From Candidatus Poribacteria bacterium (GTDB lineage: Bacteria; Poribacteria; WGA-4E; WGA-3G), in assembly GCA_028820845.1 (NCBI GenBank), contig JAPPII010000122.1, positions 41,975 through 105,974 on the forward strand: a stretch of 64,000 bases of DNA, given 5' to 3'. This document shows positions 26,208-34,469 of the stretch, piece after piece. Numbering within the stretch: position 1 is the first letter of the stretch; each line of letters begins with the position of its first letter. Under the pieces are notes generated by a model. It was given only the letters and a program-made list of their open reading frames with translations. It was not told the origin of the DNA and searched no databases. The position numbers and the translations under genes are program-made.

Positions 26208-27392
26208 ATGAAGAAGTTTTATCAGTGCCCTAATCTCACCCGTTATATTCTCTTGCTCTTTTGCATCGTTCAAGCGGCGCAATTGACAGGTGCAGGATGT
26301 AGTCACACCAAACCGTATTATCACCCTAACATTCCCGAAATCGAGAGAAGTAATACTGAAACGGAGGGTGTGCTTCGCTATCGGATTTTACTACTCGGTG
26401 ATGGTGGGGAGCCAAAGCAGGGTGAACCTGTTCTGCAAACGCTCAGTGAGTGGGGTGGAAAAGACGCTACGAAAACGAGTATTATCTTTTTAGGGGACAA
26501 CATGTATCCTGAAGGGATGACAGCACGCAGAAAACATGAAGCCCCGGAACGACTTGCCCCGCAACTCTCGGTTATCAAAACTGCTGGTGTACATGGGCTG
26601 TTCATTCCTGGAAATCACGATTGGGCAGGTGGAAAGGCGGAGGGATATAGCGCGCTTCTCGCACAAGAGCAATTTATTAACGATGCCTTATCGGGTGAGA
26701 TAAACTTTCTGCCGTCGGGCGGATCACCCGGGCCCGTTGCCCTTGAACTCCCTAAAGCCAACCCCGCAGTCCGGCTTATTGTTCTAAATACGCAGTGGTG
26801 GCTCCACCAACATGAAAAGCCGGAAAAATCACCTGAGAAGATTATAGAAGAACTCGTAGCACTCTTAGATACCGAGTTACCTGTTATCGTTGTAGGACAC
26901 CATCCATTGGAAACTTATGGACCCCACGGAGGCTTCTTTGATTGGAAGTCTCACCTTTTTCCCCTCAGGGATGTAAAAGAATGGCTCTGGGTTCCAGTAC
27001 CTATACTCGGTGCTGCATATCCTTATTGGCGGAAATACTTGTACAAATCCGATCAAGACATACGCGGCGAACGAAATAAAAATATGGTCAGGCAGCTGAA
27101 CAGCGCATTGTCCACCCGGAAGTCCACTAACCATCCCTCACTTTTAATCTATGCCTCCGGGCATGAACATTCTTTGCAAGTCTTGAAGGGTGATATTATG
27201 GACTACCTTCTTGTCAGCGGGGCCGCTGCAACTCGAAAAGTTACGGAAGTGTCGTCTGGAAAAAATACTTTGTTCGCACATCAACATACGGGTTTCATGG
27301 CAATGGATTTTTTCACCGATGGGAAGATTTTGCTGCGTGTAGTTGAGCCCGAAGGTAAAGATGTAGTCTTTCACCGATGGCTGACTTTTTAG
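26208..27392 (+). CDS. Calcineurin-like metallophosphoesterase, probable lipoprotein or secreted
   Basis: 394 residues. All five metallophosphatase blocks are seen: LLLGDGGEP, IIFLGDNMYPEG, FIPGNHDW, VVGHHPLETYG and ASGHEHSLQV, giving the di-metal site. The N-terminus is hydrophobic (YILLLFCIVQAAQLTGAGC), suggesting export with Cys as a possible lipid site, though the lipobox is not strict. It starts 22 nt after hisS and so is probably the last gene of the his transcript. Whether it has anything to do with histidinol-phosphate is unclear; export argues against it. Family members are acid phosphatase- or diesterase-like. Confidence 0.82.
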   Translation: MKKFYQCPNLTRYILLLFCIVQAAQLTGAGCSHTKPYYHPNIPEIERSNTETEGVLRYRILLLGDGGEPKQGEPVLQTLSEWGGKDATKTSIIFLGDNMYPEGMTARRKHEAPERLAPQLSVIKTAGVHGLFIPGNHDWAGGKAEGYSALLAQEQFINDALSGEINFLPSGGSPGPVALELPKANPAVRLIVLNTQWWLHQHEKPEKSPEKIIEELVALLDTELPVIVVGHHPLETYGPHGGFFDWKSHLFPLRDVKEWLWVPVPILGAAYPYWRKYLYKSDQDIRGERNKNMVRQLNSALSTRKSTNHPSLLIYASGHEHSLQVLKGDIMDYLLVSGAAATRKVTEVSSGKNTLFAHQHTGFMAMDFFTDGKILLRVVEPEGKDVVFHRWLTF

Positions 27393-27542
27393 GCTTTAAT
27401 CTAAATTTATAAAATTACGCCAAAAAAAGGCTTTCGAGAATGCCCCTAAAACGCGTTTTTGAGACAGCCCCTGTATAGAACACCCCAGAGTTGCACAATC
27501 GGCAAATTGTTGCTGCAATATATCATATTCTCGGCAGACAAT

Positions 27543-27568
27543 AGGCAGGACAAATATTTGCCCTGCCT
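27543..27568 (-). repeat. Inverted repeat / possible terminator
   Basis: A 13-bp inverted repeat AGGCAGGACAAAT / ATTTGCCCTGCCT has a single A-C mismatch on the + strand that becomes a G-U pair in RNA of the - strand. It lies 27 bp past the stop of the membrane protein gene at 27595, so it could end that transcript, although no T-tract follows. Confidence 0.45.
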
Positions 27569-27594
27569 AATTTTAGGATTCCTTACTTTGTGAA

Positions 27595-27999
27595 CTAATT
27601 TTCTGCTTTGGGATTCTGGCGAGCGTACCTTAAGAATTCCACATCTCGCAGATACGGCTCTACTTCCTCCAATTCAAAACGAATTTCTTGTAAATCTCCG
27701 ACAATCTGTTCCAAATCCGAATCCACCTTTTGGTAGGTTTTTTCGGCTTTGTCGGGTTTGTATCCTGATACACGCAGATAATACGATGTTCCGAACCAGA
27801 CACATATTAGTGTGGTGACTGTTGTTGTACCCACAATAATTGCCACAACGGCGGTAACCGCAACCGTAAACTTGATGACGAAGAAGAACACCAGTCCGAT
27901 AAAGATAAGTAGTAGTAACATCCCCATATCTGTTCCCCTTATCTTGATGACGAAGAAGAACACCAGTCCGATAAAGATAAGTAGTGGTAACATCCCCAT
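27595..27999 (-). CDS. Small membrane protein with duplicated N-terminal helix
   Basis: 134 residues: two nearly identical 24-residue units (each MGML.LLIFIGLVFFFVIK), a third hydrophobic segment (TAVVAIIVGTTTVTTLI), the motif CVWFGTSYYLRVSGYK, and a C-terminal charged coiled coil (KVDSDLEQIVGDLQEIRFEL). The duplication comes from the 72-bp tandem repeat at 27871-28014, and each copy carries its own ribosome site (AAGGGGA) and ATG, so a shorter product starting in the inner copy is equally possible. It shares the ATTLxCVWxGTSY motif and layout with the next gene upstream. I do not recognise a family. Confidence 0.6.
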   Translation of the reverse strand: MGMLPLLIFIGLVFFFVIKIRGTDMGMLLLLIFIGLVFFFVIKFTVAVTAVVAIIVGTTTVTTLICVWFGTSYYLRVSGYKPDKAEKTYQKVDSDLEQIVGDLQEIRFELEEVEPYLRDVEFLRYARQNPKAEN

Positions 28000-28014
28000 A
28001 TCTGTTCCCCTTAT
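27871..28014. repeat. 72-bp tandem duplication (two copies)
   Basis: Copies 27871-27942 and 27943-28014 differ at one base in the middle (AGTAGTAAC against AGTGGTAAC). The length is 24 codons and keeps frame. The unit spans the ribosome site, start codon and first transmembrane segment of the gene at 27595-27999. Confidence 0.92.
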
Positions 28015-28250
28015 TATGTGTCTACGCCTTTAGCGATTTTGATGAGTCGTTTGACTTCTGTTTTGAGAGCCGCGATTTCTTGCTGGGCATTATCGACTTT
28101 CTGCTGTAGCACTTCTATATCCCGTTGTGTCGCGCCTGTTTTCAAGCCTTTTTTCTTTGCAGCGTAGGAGGTGCCCATCCAAACGCATCCGAGCGTTGTT
28201 ATCGCAACGCTTCCAAATATGATAGCAATAATCAGAACAACTTCTCCCAT
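28014..28250 (-). CDS. Small membrane protein with coiled coil, paralogue of its neighbour
   Basis: 78 residues from ATG 28250, which has GGAGGA 7 nt upstream; an in-frame ATG at 28265 has no ribosome site. One transmembrane helix (VVLIIAIIFGSVAITTLG) leads into CVWMGTSYAAKKKGLKTG and then a regular coiled coil (RDIEVLQQKVDNAQQEIAAL). Helix, CVWxGTSY motif and coiled coil appear in the same order in the 134-residue protein that starts 14 nt after this stop, so the two are tandem paralogues in one transcript. The layout resembles phage-shock PspB-type proteins, but I would not assign that function. Confidence 0.6.
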   Translation of the reverse strand: MGEVVLIIAIIFGSVAITTLGCVWMGTSYAAKKKGLKTGATQRDIEVLQQKVDNAQQEIAALKTEVKRLIKIAKGVDT

Positions 28251-28375
28251 TTTCAAATCCTCCAACTGTTGAATAAAATATAGTCTTGCTTATTAGAGTC
28301 GGTAGGATACAAAAAGGATAGTGAAAAAGTAAAGCGTATATTAAATTTTTTACAATTACTTAGAGATTGTAAACC

Positions 28376-28439
28376 GGCGAGGTTATGAAACCTCGCCTAC
28401 CTATTTTTAAGGGAAGTTGGCGAGGTTAGAAACCTCGCC
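28376..28439. repeat. Two GGCGAGGTT hairpins next to the recombinase gene
   Basis: GGCGAGGTT-ATGA-AACCTCGCC (28376-28397) and GGCGAGGTT-AGA-AACCTCGCC (28419-28439): the same 9-bp stem twice, 21 bp apart, with different loops. They lie 47 bp past the stop of the tyrosine recombinase gene. Confidence 0.75.
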
Positions 28440-28485
28440 AGCGATGATGGAGTGTTTTTAAGTCTGCTCTTGTAATTTACTGCAT

Positions 28486-29253
28486 TTAGACGAATCTTGA
28501 TGCAGTTTTCTTGCTTGGGGATTGCAAAGGTTCTTGGAGTTCTTCTTTCTGAAGGAGTCGGGCGACATCATAGCCTCTCCGAAGCAATTCGACCAATAGC
28601 ACGTCATCCGTGGCTTCGTTCACTGAAGGTGACGTTTTCGTACTTATGTCACCTTCGCTGTGCACTGACATCGCCTCCGATGCCTCGCGCACACTCGCGT
28701 AGTTCACACCGAGATACCGTTGTGTTGTCATGACACTTTTATGCCCCAGCATCTCCTGTACAGCGTAAATATCGCTTGTCTGTTCGTAGAGACGCTGCGC
28801 ATACGATTTCCGCAGCGAGTGTGTACCGAGTTTACCATTCAAACCCGCATCCTCAAATGCACGCTTGAGTACATCGTGTGCTGCTTTACGAGTCATCGTC
28901 TGCGAACCTTGTCCGTTCCGGGACGGAAACAGCGGACGGGTAGGTTTGACGTTGCCATAGAGTTCAGTCTGCCAAGTGATAAGATTCTCAATTGCCTCTC
29001 TACCATCTATATTCACAGGCACGGCTCTGGATATCTCACCACCTTTTACAATGTTCCGATCAAACAATAAATCCTTAACAGGCTTACCGTTTTGCCACAC
29101 ATCGTTTACTTTCAACGCCAATAGTTCACTAATCCGTCCGCCAACGGATACCCCTAACATGAATAGACTCTGATTCCGAACGGCGAATATACCATCAAAG
29201 GCATCCGATACTTTTCGGATTTCAGCATTATCTAAAGGTCTTGTGCCTTTCAT
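28486..29253 (-). CDS. Tyrosine recombinase/integrase lacking the N-terminal core-binding domain
   Basis: 255 residues. Catalytic residues visible: Arg in SVGGRISELLALKV, the HxxR box in GTHSLRKSYAQRLYE, His in MLGHKSVMT and the nucleophile Tyr in TTQRYLGV. The usual ~90-residue SAM-like core-binding domain in front is missing: the catalytic domain begins within 40 residues of the start, and AGGGG lies 8 nt before the ATG, so this looks like the true start. About 55 residues follow the Tyr. It could serve a small mobile element or act on the nearby palindromes. Flanked by hairpins at 28376-28439 and 29353-29371. Confidence 0.85.
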   Translation of the reverse strand: MKGTRPLDNAEIRKVSDAFDGIFAVRNQSLFMLGVSVGGRISELLALKVNDVWQNGKPVKDLLFDRNIVKGGEISRAVPVNIDGREAIENLITWQTELYGNVKPTRPLFPSRNGQGSQTMTRKAAHDVLKRAFEDAGLNGKLGTHSLRKSYAQRLYEQTSDIYAVQEMLGHKSVMTTQRYLGVNYASVREASEAMSVHSEGDISTKTSPSVNEATDDVLLVELLRRGYDVARLLQKEELQEPLQSPSKKTASRFV

Positions 29254-29352
29254 TCAAAGAACCCCTTTTCCTCATGAGTGTATACTTTTTAAAACGGAAT
29301 AAGAGGCTTGTTGGTTTCTAAACCATATAGGACTTGCGCCCTTCGCTGGTAG

Positions 29353-29371
29353 ATGCGGTTTGTAACCGCAT
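29353..29371. repeat. ATGCGGTT hairpin
   Basis: A perfect 8-bp stem ATGCGGTT-TGT-AACCGCAT lies between the recombinase and holA. A TGGTTT-CTA-AACCA hairpin is ~35 bp to its left. Similar in kind to the hairpins on the other side of the recombinase gene. Confidence 0.65.
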
Positions 29372-29376
29372 TGACC

Positions 29377-30825
29377 CTATGGTGGTGAGTGTCCCCTTCT
29401 GGCTTGCCGGTTATCGCACAGTTCATATACTAACTGTTCCAGTGTACATGTTGCATCTACCTGACTCGTTTTCAATTCGGTGTCTATTTCTAAGGTTTTC
29501 TCAAGTGCGGTAGCAAGCTCTTCCGCTGTAAAGGCGTGGAGTGTCTGAAAGATTTTATAAGCAACGTAAGGGTTTTGTTTCAAGATGTTATGGGTAGCGG
29601 ATTTGGGTAAGAGGCTCCCAACTTCTTCAGCAATCGGTTGGAAGATATTTTCTATAAAATTCTTAAGGGGCATCCGACCACGAAACGGTCGCAATTCTTT
29701 CTTCTCAGCGATCAACTTGGCTTGGAGCGCGAATCGGAATTGGCGAGCGATCGTGGAATTAACAGGAATTGGTTCTTGACCGCTCGACAAAACGTCGTGA
29801 AGGCTCTTCAACGCCTGTTTCGCTGAACGTTTTCCGATCGCATCGGTTAAGTCAAAAATACTGTCGTACATATTCTGAGTTACAATGTTCCGAATATCTT
29901 GCTCATCTACCTGACGTTTATCACCAACGAAATTGATAATCTTATTGAGGGCTTCAGCAATAGTGTGCATATCACCGCCAGTGCGATTCCGAAGCTGCGT
30001 AAAGGCGCGAGGTGTTATCTGTTTATCGTGTTCGGAGAGTTTTTCTGATACTTTTATATATAACGGATCTCGATTCACAGACGGACCGGCTTCTATTGGC
30101 GCGAAGGGTCTGTAGCGTCCGACATCATCAATAGCTCTAACAAGTCTATTCCGTTCGTTCACTGGACCTCTTACCGTGAAGATCAAGACACTATTCTTCG
30201 GTAAATCTCCCTGAAGCCACTCGAGCATTAATTCAACATCGTCAACAGCACTGACATCCGTGGAGTGTACGTCCAGTTCTTGCGCAATTTGCGGTAAACG
30301 TTCTAAGAACTGACGTTCTTCAGCAGATAATCTCGTTTCCAGCTCATTGACAAGAGCATCAACCGCATTTATGAAATCAAGATGCCGTTCGGCAACCTGT
30401 TGTGGCGTAACGTCCAAAAGTTTTGCCAATGTAGAGATACATTTTGAGGCGTTCGTGGTCTCAATTTTAAACGCGTTTCGGACGACTGTTATCGGTGTTG
30501 AACGTTGTTGTGTTTTAAATAAAGCTGCGTCCTGGACGACAACAACCCGCCATTCTGACATGACAGGATAGGTATCTACCTGACTGAGGATCTCTTGGGT
30601 TGTAACATCGGTACCTTCCAAGAAGGAGAGGTTGAAATCCCGTGTTTCAGGCGTAAGGAGATGATCCAGCATCTGTTTAAGCGTGCCTTCAACAAGGAAA
30701 CTCTCCTCGCCACAAAGCAGGTACACCGGGAAAACTTTATTCGATTGGATTTCACGAAGGATGTTGGGTAGGGGTTTTCGCTGTTGTCTCATGCGGACAA
30801 ACTGCCGCCGATTGGGATCGCTCAA
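29377..30825 (-). CDS. holA: DNA polymerase III delta subunit (clamp-loader wrench)
   Basis: 482 residues. The HolA N-terminal fold is clear: KVFPVYLLCGEESFLVEGTL, FLEGTDVTTQEILSQVDTYP and MSEWRVVVVQDAALF. The middle and C-terminal helical domains are also present (ALNKIINFVGDK, YDSIFDLTDAIGKRSAKQAL, QFRFALQAKLIAEKKEL). It opens the sliding clamp during loading. It is ~140 residues longer than usual: about residues 110-210 form an inserted helical stretch (LAKLLDVTPQQVAERHLDFI and following) inside the first domain. Its ATG overlaps the stop of the FmdB gene by 4 nt. Confidence 0.85.
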   Translation of the reverse strand: MSDPNRRQFVRMRQQRKPLPNILREIQSNKVFPVYLLCGEESFLVEGTLKQMLDHLLTPETRDFNLSFLEGTDVTTQEILSQVDTYPVMSEWRVVVVQDAALFKTQQRSTPITVVRNAFKIETTNASKCISTLAKLLDVTPQQVAERHLDFINAVDALVNELETRLSAEERQFLERLPQIAQELDVHSTDVSAVDDVELMLEWLQGDLPKNSVLIFTVRGPVNERNRLVRAIDDVGRYRPFAPIEAGPSVNRDPLYIKVSEKLSEHDKQITPRAFTQLRNRTGGDMHTIAEALNKIINFVGDKRQVDEQDIRNIVTQNMYDSIFDLTDAIGKRSAKQALKSLHDVLSSGQEPIPVNSTIARQFRFALQAKLIAEKKELRPFRGRMPLKNFIENIFQPIAEEVGSLLPKSATHNILKQNPYVAYKIFQTLHAFTAEELATALEKTLEIDTELKTSQVDATCTLEQLVYELCDNRQARRGHSPP

Positions 30826-31007
30826 GTAGCGTTATCGCCAGCAGTCTCCTGTTGCGTCCCAGTGGTCGCAAACGCCGAGAAGCGTTTCGTAGCGTCCTCT
30901 GCGCCGCAACGTGGGCATTTTGTTATAGATGTATCGGTATCACTGACACGTTGAAGCACTTCAAAATCAGTTGTGCAGTCATTGCATCGGTATTCAAAAA
31001 TTGGCAT
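30822..31007 (-). CDS. FmdB-family zinc ribbon protein
   Basis: 61 residues. It starts MPIFEYRCNDCTTDFEVLQR and has a second CPRCGAED pair, the four-Cys ribbon of the FmdB/CxxC_CXXC_SSSS family. Function unknown; proposed to be regulatory. AAAGGAA is 6 nt before the ATG. It sits 16 nt after the large CARDB protein gene and overlaps holA by 4 nt, so the three form one transcription unit. Confidence 0.88.
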   Translation of the reverse strand: MPIFEYRCNDCTTDFEVLQRVSDTDTSITKCPRCGAEDATKRFSAFATTGTQQETAGDNAT

Positions 31008-31023
31008 CGTTGTTCCTTTCCCT

Positions 31024-33459
31024 TCAAGCGACGACGGGACGGATGATCAGTTTTATCTTGGTCCCTTTCGGTGGTATCACATCGGTGTTAACGCGGTATG
31101 TCCGGTCATCGGTGCCGGTGGGTAGGGGATGATTAAAAAGTGAATCCGGGTCGCGGTAGACAGCAATAATGTTGTGAAAGAGTTGGGCAGTGAATTGATT
31201 ATTGCGGAGCCGTCCACCGTTGAAAATCCACGATGTCTCTTGCATCGGCTGCTCCGTGAAGGCATTCCATATCAACTCTCTTGCTCGGCGTGAAACAACT
31301 TCGTCGCCACGACTCCATTCCACCCAGATTTCAACCGGCGACCCCGTGGGAGGACGTGGATCACCTTCGACTGTGAGATTCATACCTGCATCATAATCCA
31401 AAGCACCGAGTGCTGCAAATATATGAATGGGTTCTGCATCAATAATCAAGATACTCTCATGTGTTTTTCCAAGTGTGCCGCACGCAAAGAATTCAATATT
31501 GATATCGCCACCCACAATGTTGATTTCCCCTGGAATCGTTACTTCACGCTTGCTGGTGTCAAAAAGCACATTGCCGAGTTGGTAAACAGTTTCGCTCACT
31601 TTTGTCGGGTTCACTAATTGGGCATCCGTTGCTGCAGTAGACTGCGGATAGACAGTGAGTTTTTCCGATGCGGTGTTATCTTTTTCATTCGTATCGGCGA
31701 CATCTATGCGTGCCACAACTTCTGTTTCGCCTTCTGTTGTCGGCACCCAGTCCGCCGAAACCACAGTCTCTCCGAGTTTTGGTGTCCAAAGCACTTCAGT
31801 TGTAGCGACCTTTTCGTCCTTCACAACGAATTCTGCATTTAGAATCCCGTTGAAAGGCGTTCCAGTGTTCCGAAGCGTTGCACTCAGCCTAACGGGTTCG
31901 CCGACCCGCGGCGAGGGCGGGGAAAACCGAAGGCTCTGCGGCACGATTCCAATGCTTGGTCCCGTTGGTCCTACCAAGGCATGGCTCAAAGTCATTACTG
32001 AGAAACATGTGGATAAAAAATCGCTTTCAGAGCCGCGCCATCTTCCATCAGGTTCTTGCTGTGTGACCATCATCTGCGCGATCTCGTCATACCAGTTATA
32101 GCCAGCGAGTGTGTCTACAGTCGGTGGAATATCACAGAACCTTTGCAATGAGAGTAGATAATAATAAAGCCAGGAATTAGACCCCGGATTCCGAGTTAAC
32201 GTCCAGTGCTTTTTCACCCATGCGATGCCTTTCTGAATCTGTGAATCATCAACACGGACACCACATGCCCGGAGTGCCCACAATCCAGTCGCGGTCATGC
32301 TTCCATAGACCCCTATCGCCCAAGGCGAGCCTTCGTCGACTAAATTGTAGAGCCAACCTCCCGTTTCAGTTTGATTGCGGCGTACCCACTTTTCGGCGCG
32401 GTTCCATGTATCCTGTGGAATATCAAGTCCCCACTGCTTCGCGGTATACAGCGCATAGATAACCATGTTCATGTGCGCACCGTCCGCAGAGAAACCGTAT
32501 CCCCAGCCGCCATCGTCCCGTTCATCCGCGAACTCACTCCCCAAGACAGGCAGCTGCTTTTTAACCAGTTGGTTAACAGCGAATTGCGTTCGATCCCTAT
32601 ACGCTTCATCTTGGGTGGCAACTAATACGGGGATAATTACTGCGAATTGGTAGACAGCGAATTCATTCCAGTTCTGTTCAATCAGAAATTCTAAGCCTTC
32701 TTGAACTGCAGGGTCTGATGGGGTGTGTCCGGTTGCGAACAGCGTCTGGAGTGCTAAAGCAGTTTCTTGCGTCTGATCCTCACCGAAGTTCCATGAGGGC
32801 CCGGGAATGAAATTTTCTGCTAACCCTTTCAGACTCGCGCCGCAGGTGATGCAGAGTAAAATAAGCTGATTTTCAGTGCCACACTGTAAACAGGTACGGC
32901 TATGTTTGCCGCGTTGTGCCTTTATCCAAGTAATCCCTTTCCTGATTGTTTCCTGAATTTGATCTGGTGTAACAGCAGGGAACGTCCGCTTCTCTGCGAC
33001 AATTGTCGCATGCGTGATGTTGTTTTCTGCGTTCGTTTCTTCAATATGTTCATCACCTGTAGGGTTAACAACGGCATAAATCTCCGTCTGACCGGGTGGC
33101 GGTTGCCACCTCGCTTCTACCCGATCTGTCCTGCCCGCTTTCAACTCTAAAATAACATCACTACAGAGAATCTGGAGCGGTTGTGTCGCGGGATCCCCTT
33201 CGTAAAGGTCAACGACCAAATCCTCATTCATTGTGGGGGTGCCTTCACCGATATTCTTCACTTCGACCCAGATGGTAATTTCTTCGCCTTCAACCGGATA
33301 GGAATTAGAAAAAGTGATACTCTGGGCATCAACATGGAAATCTGGCAATTCTGCAAATCCGCTCGTTGCAAAAAAACCGGCAAAGAAGATTCCGATTGTT
33401 AATTTTAATAGCAAGTTCGGAAAACTTACATGCTGTGCCAAAACTGAATACTTAATCAT
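31024..33459 (-). CDS. Secreted CARDB protein with internal zinc ribbon and prenyltransferase-like barrel
   Basis: 811 residues from ATG 33459, chosen for GAGG 6 nt upstream and the signal peptide that follows (LLLKLTIGIFFAGFFATSGFA). After a CARDB Ig-like domain (~28-140) come a four-Cys ribbon (CLQCGTENQLILLCITCGAS), then alpha-alpha barrel repeats like squalene-hopene cyclase/prenyltransferase proteins (ETALALQTLFATG, DDGGWGYGFSADGAHMNMVI, MTATGLWALRACGVR, PDGRWRGSESDFLSTCFSVM), a second CARDB domain and a beta tail. No DxDD cyclase motif is seen, so it is probably a binding barrel, not a cyclase. First gene of the unit leading to FmdB and holA. Confidence 0.75.
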   Translation of the reverse strand: MIKYSVLAQHVSFPNLLLKLTIGIFFAGFFATSGFAELPDFHVDAQSITFSNSYPVEGEEITIWVEVKNIGEGTPTMNEDLVVDLYEGDPATQPLQILCSDVILELKAGRTDRVEARWQPPPGQTEIYAVVNPTGDEHIEETNAENNITHATIVAEKRTFPAVTPDQIQETIRKGITWIKAQRGKHSRTCLQCGTENQLILLCITCGASLKGLAENFIPGPSWNFGEDQTQETALALQTLFATGHTPSDPAVQEGLEFLIEQNWNEFAVYQFAVIIPVLVATQDEAYRDRTQFAVNQLVKKQLPVLGSEFADERDDGGWGYGFSADGAHMNMVIYALYTAKQWGLDIPQDTWNRAEKWVRRNQTETGGWLYNLVDEGSPWAIGVYGSMTATGLWALRACGVRVDDSQIQKGIAWVKKHWTLTRNPGSNSWLYYYLLSLQRFCDIPPTVDTLAGYNWYDEIAQMMVTQQEPDGRWRGSESDFLSTCFSVMTLSHALVGPTGPSIGIVPQSLRFSPPSPRVGEPVRLSATLRNTGTPFNGILNAEFVVKDEKVATTEVLWTPKLGETVVSADWVPTTEGETEVVARIDVADTNEKDNTASEKLTVYPQSTAATDAQLVNPTKVSETVYQLGNVLFDTSKREVTIPGEINIVGGDINIEFFACGTLGKTHESILIIDAEPIHIFAALGALDYDAGMNLTVEGDPRPPTGSPVEIWVEWSRGDEVVSRRARELIWNAFTEQPMQETSWIFNGGRLRNNQFTAQLFHNIIAVYRDPDSLFNHPLPTGTDDRTYRVNTDVIPPKGTKIKLIIRPVVA

Positions 33460-33539
33460 GTTGTACCTCAATATGTGTCTATCGGACCAGATTCACGCCT
33501 ATCCTCTACGAGGCAAATATCACGACACAATCCCGCGAT

Positions 33540-34469
33540 TTAGTTTCCTGTCCAATATCCAACGGAAAGGGAAGAAGGCTGTGGAATAGGGTTCTTGAAT
33601 AGTGCTTGACCTGAGGCATTCCATTTACTAATCTCGCCTTGGAAGGTCTCACCGAGCAGGTCTGCTATCCAGATACCATCGTCCGCCGGTGAAAGTGCTA
33701 TTGCCACGATTGCCATTCCCGCTAAAAATTCATTCTTTTTCGTTCCATCTGGTGCCAAATTTATTAACAGAGATTGTTGAGAAACGACCCAGAGACTTCC
33801 ATCTATCGGATTGATACGTGGAGAGGTCGGATTCGGAATATCTGTAATCTTTACAAGTTCTGCCCCAGTCGGGGATACCCGCATAAGCACACTGTGTTGG
33901 CTATCAGCAATCCAAGCGTTGCCTTCGTAGTCAACGCTTACACCTTTTGGTTCACCCATCGATGGCGCATCTGCGATTTTATTGCCAGCAGCGTCGTAAC
34001 GTGCGATTGGACCTCGGGCGTTTGTTATCCACGCAGACCCGTCTTTAGGATTGACTGCCACAGCCGGTTCGTGCGCCGCTATTGCCGCAATAACTTGCGT
34101 TCCGTCGCCGGATACTTTTTTAACAGCATCAAGTCCAGCGATCCACGCTGAACCGTCTGCCGGATTAATGGCGATCTGGTTCGGACGCGTAATGTCTGGT
34201 ATCTCGCTAAAAGCACCACTGTTTGGATCATAACGATAGACAGTATTTGCCGCTGAAACCGCAATCCAGACGACACCATCTGCTGGGTTCACTTCTGCAG
34301 CACTCGCTTGGGTTAAATTCGGGATAACTGTCGGATCTGCCTGTCCATTAGCATATAACTTATAAATCGTCTCCCCACCGCTGACAACCCAACATTCACC
34401 GTTATATTGTCCATAACTGGTAGCAACCGCCAGCCCTAACACCATCACTACCAAAAACAACTTCTTCAT
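33540..34469 (-). CDS. Secreted NHL/Vgb-like beta-propeller protein
   Basis: 309 residues with signal peptide MKKLFLVVMVLGLAVATSYG. The body is a repeated blade with the signature NPxDGxxWIA: NPADGVVWIAVS, NPADGSAWIAGL, NPKDGSAWITNA, DYEGNAWIADS, NPIDGSLWVVS and SPADDGIWIADL. That makes about six blades of the streptogramin-lyase/NHL type. No lyase residues are recognisable, so a carbohydrate- or protein-binding role is just as likely. GGAG lies 9 nt before the ATG. Confidence 0.82.
   Translation of the reverse strand: MKKLFLVVMVLGLAVATSYGQYNGECWVVSGGETIYKLYANGQADPTVIPNLTQASAAEVNPADGVVWIAVSAANTVYRYDPNSGAFSEIPDITRPNQIAINPADGSAWIAGLDAVKKVSGDGTQVIAAIAAHEPAVAVNPKDGSAWITNARGPIARYDAAGNKIADAPSMGEPKGVSVDYEGNAWIADSQHSVLMRVSPTGAELVKITDIPNPTSPRINPIDGSLWVVSQQSLLINLAPDGTKKNEFLAGMAIVAIALSPADDGIWIADLLGETFQGEISKWNASGQALFKNPIPQPSSLSVGYWTGN

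Noticed and set aside
33540..34469. Virginiamycin B lyase (Vgb) assignment
   Set aside because: The propeller repeats fit but the catalytic His residues of Vgb cannot be identified, so only the fold is claimed.
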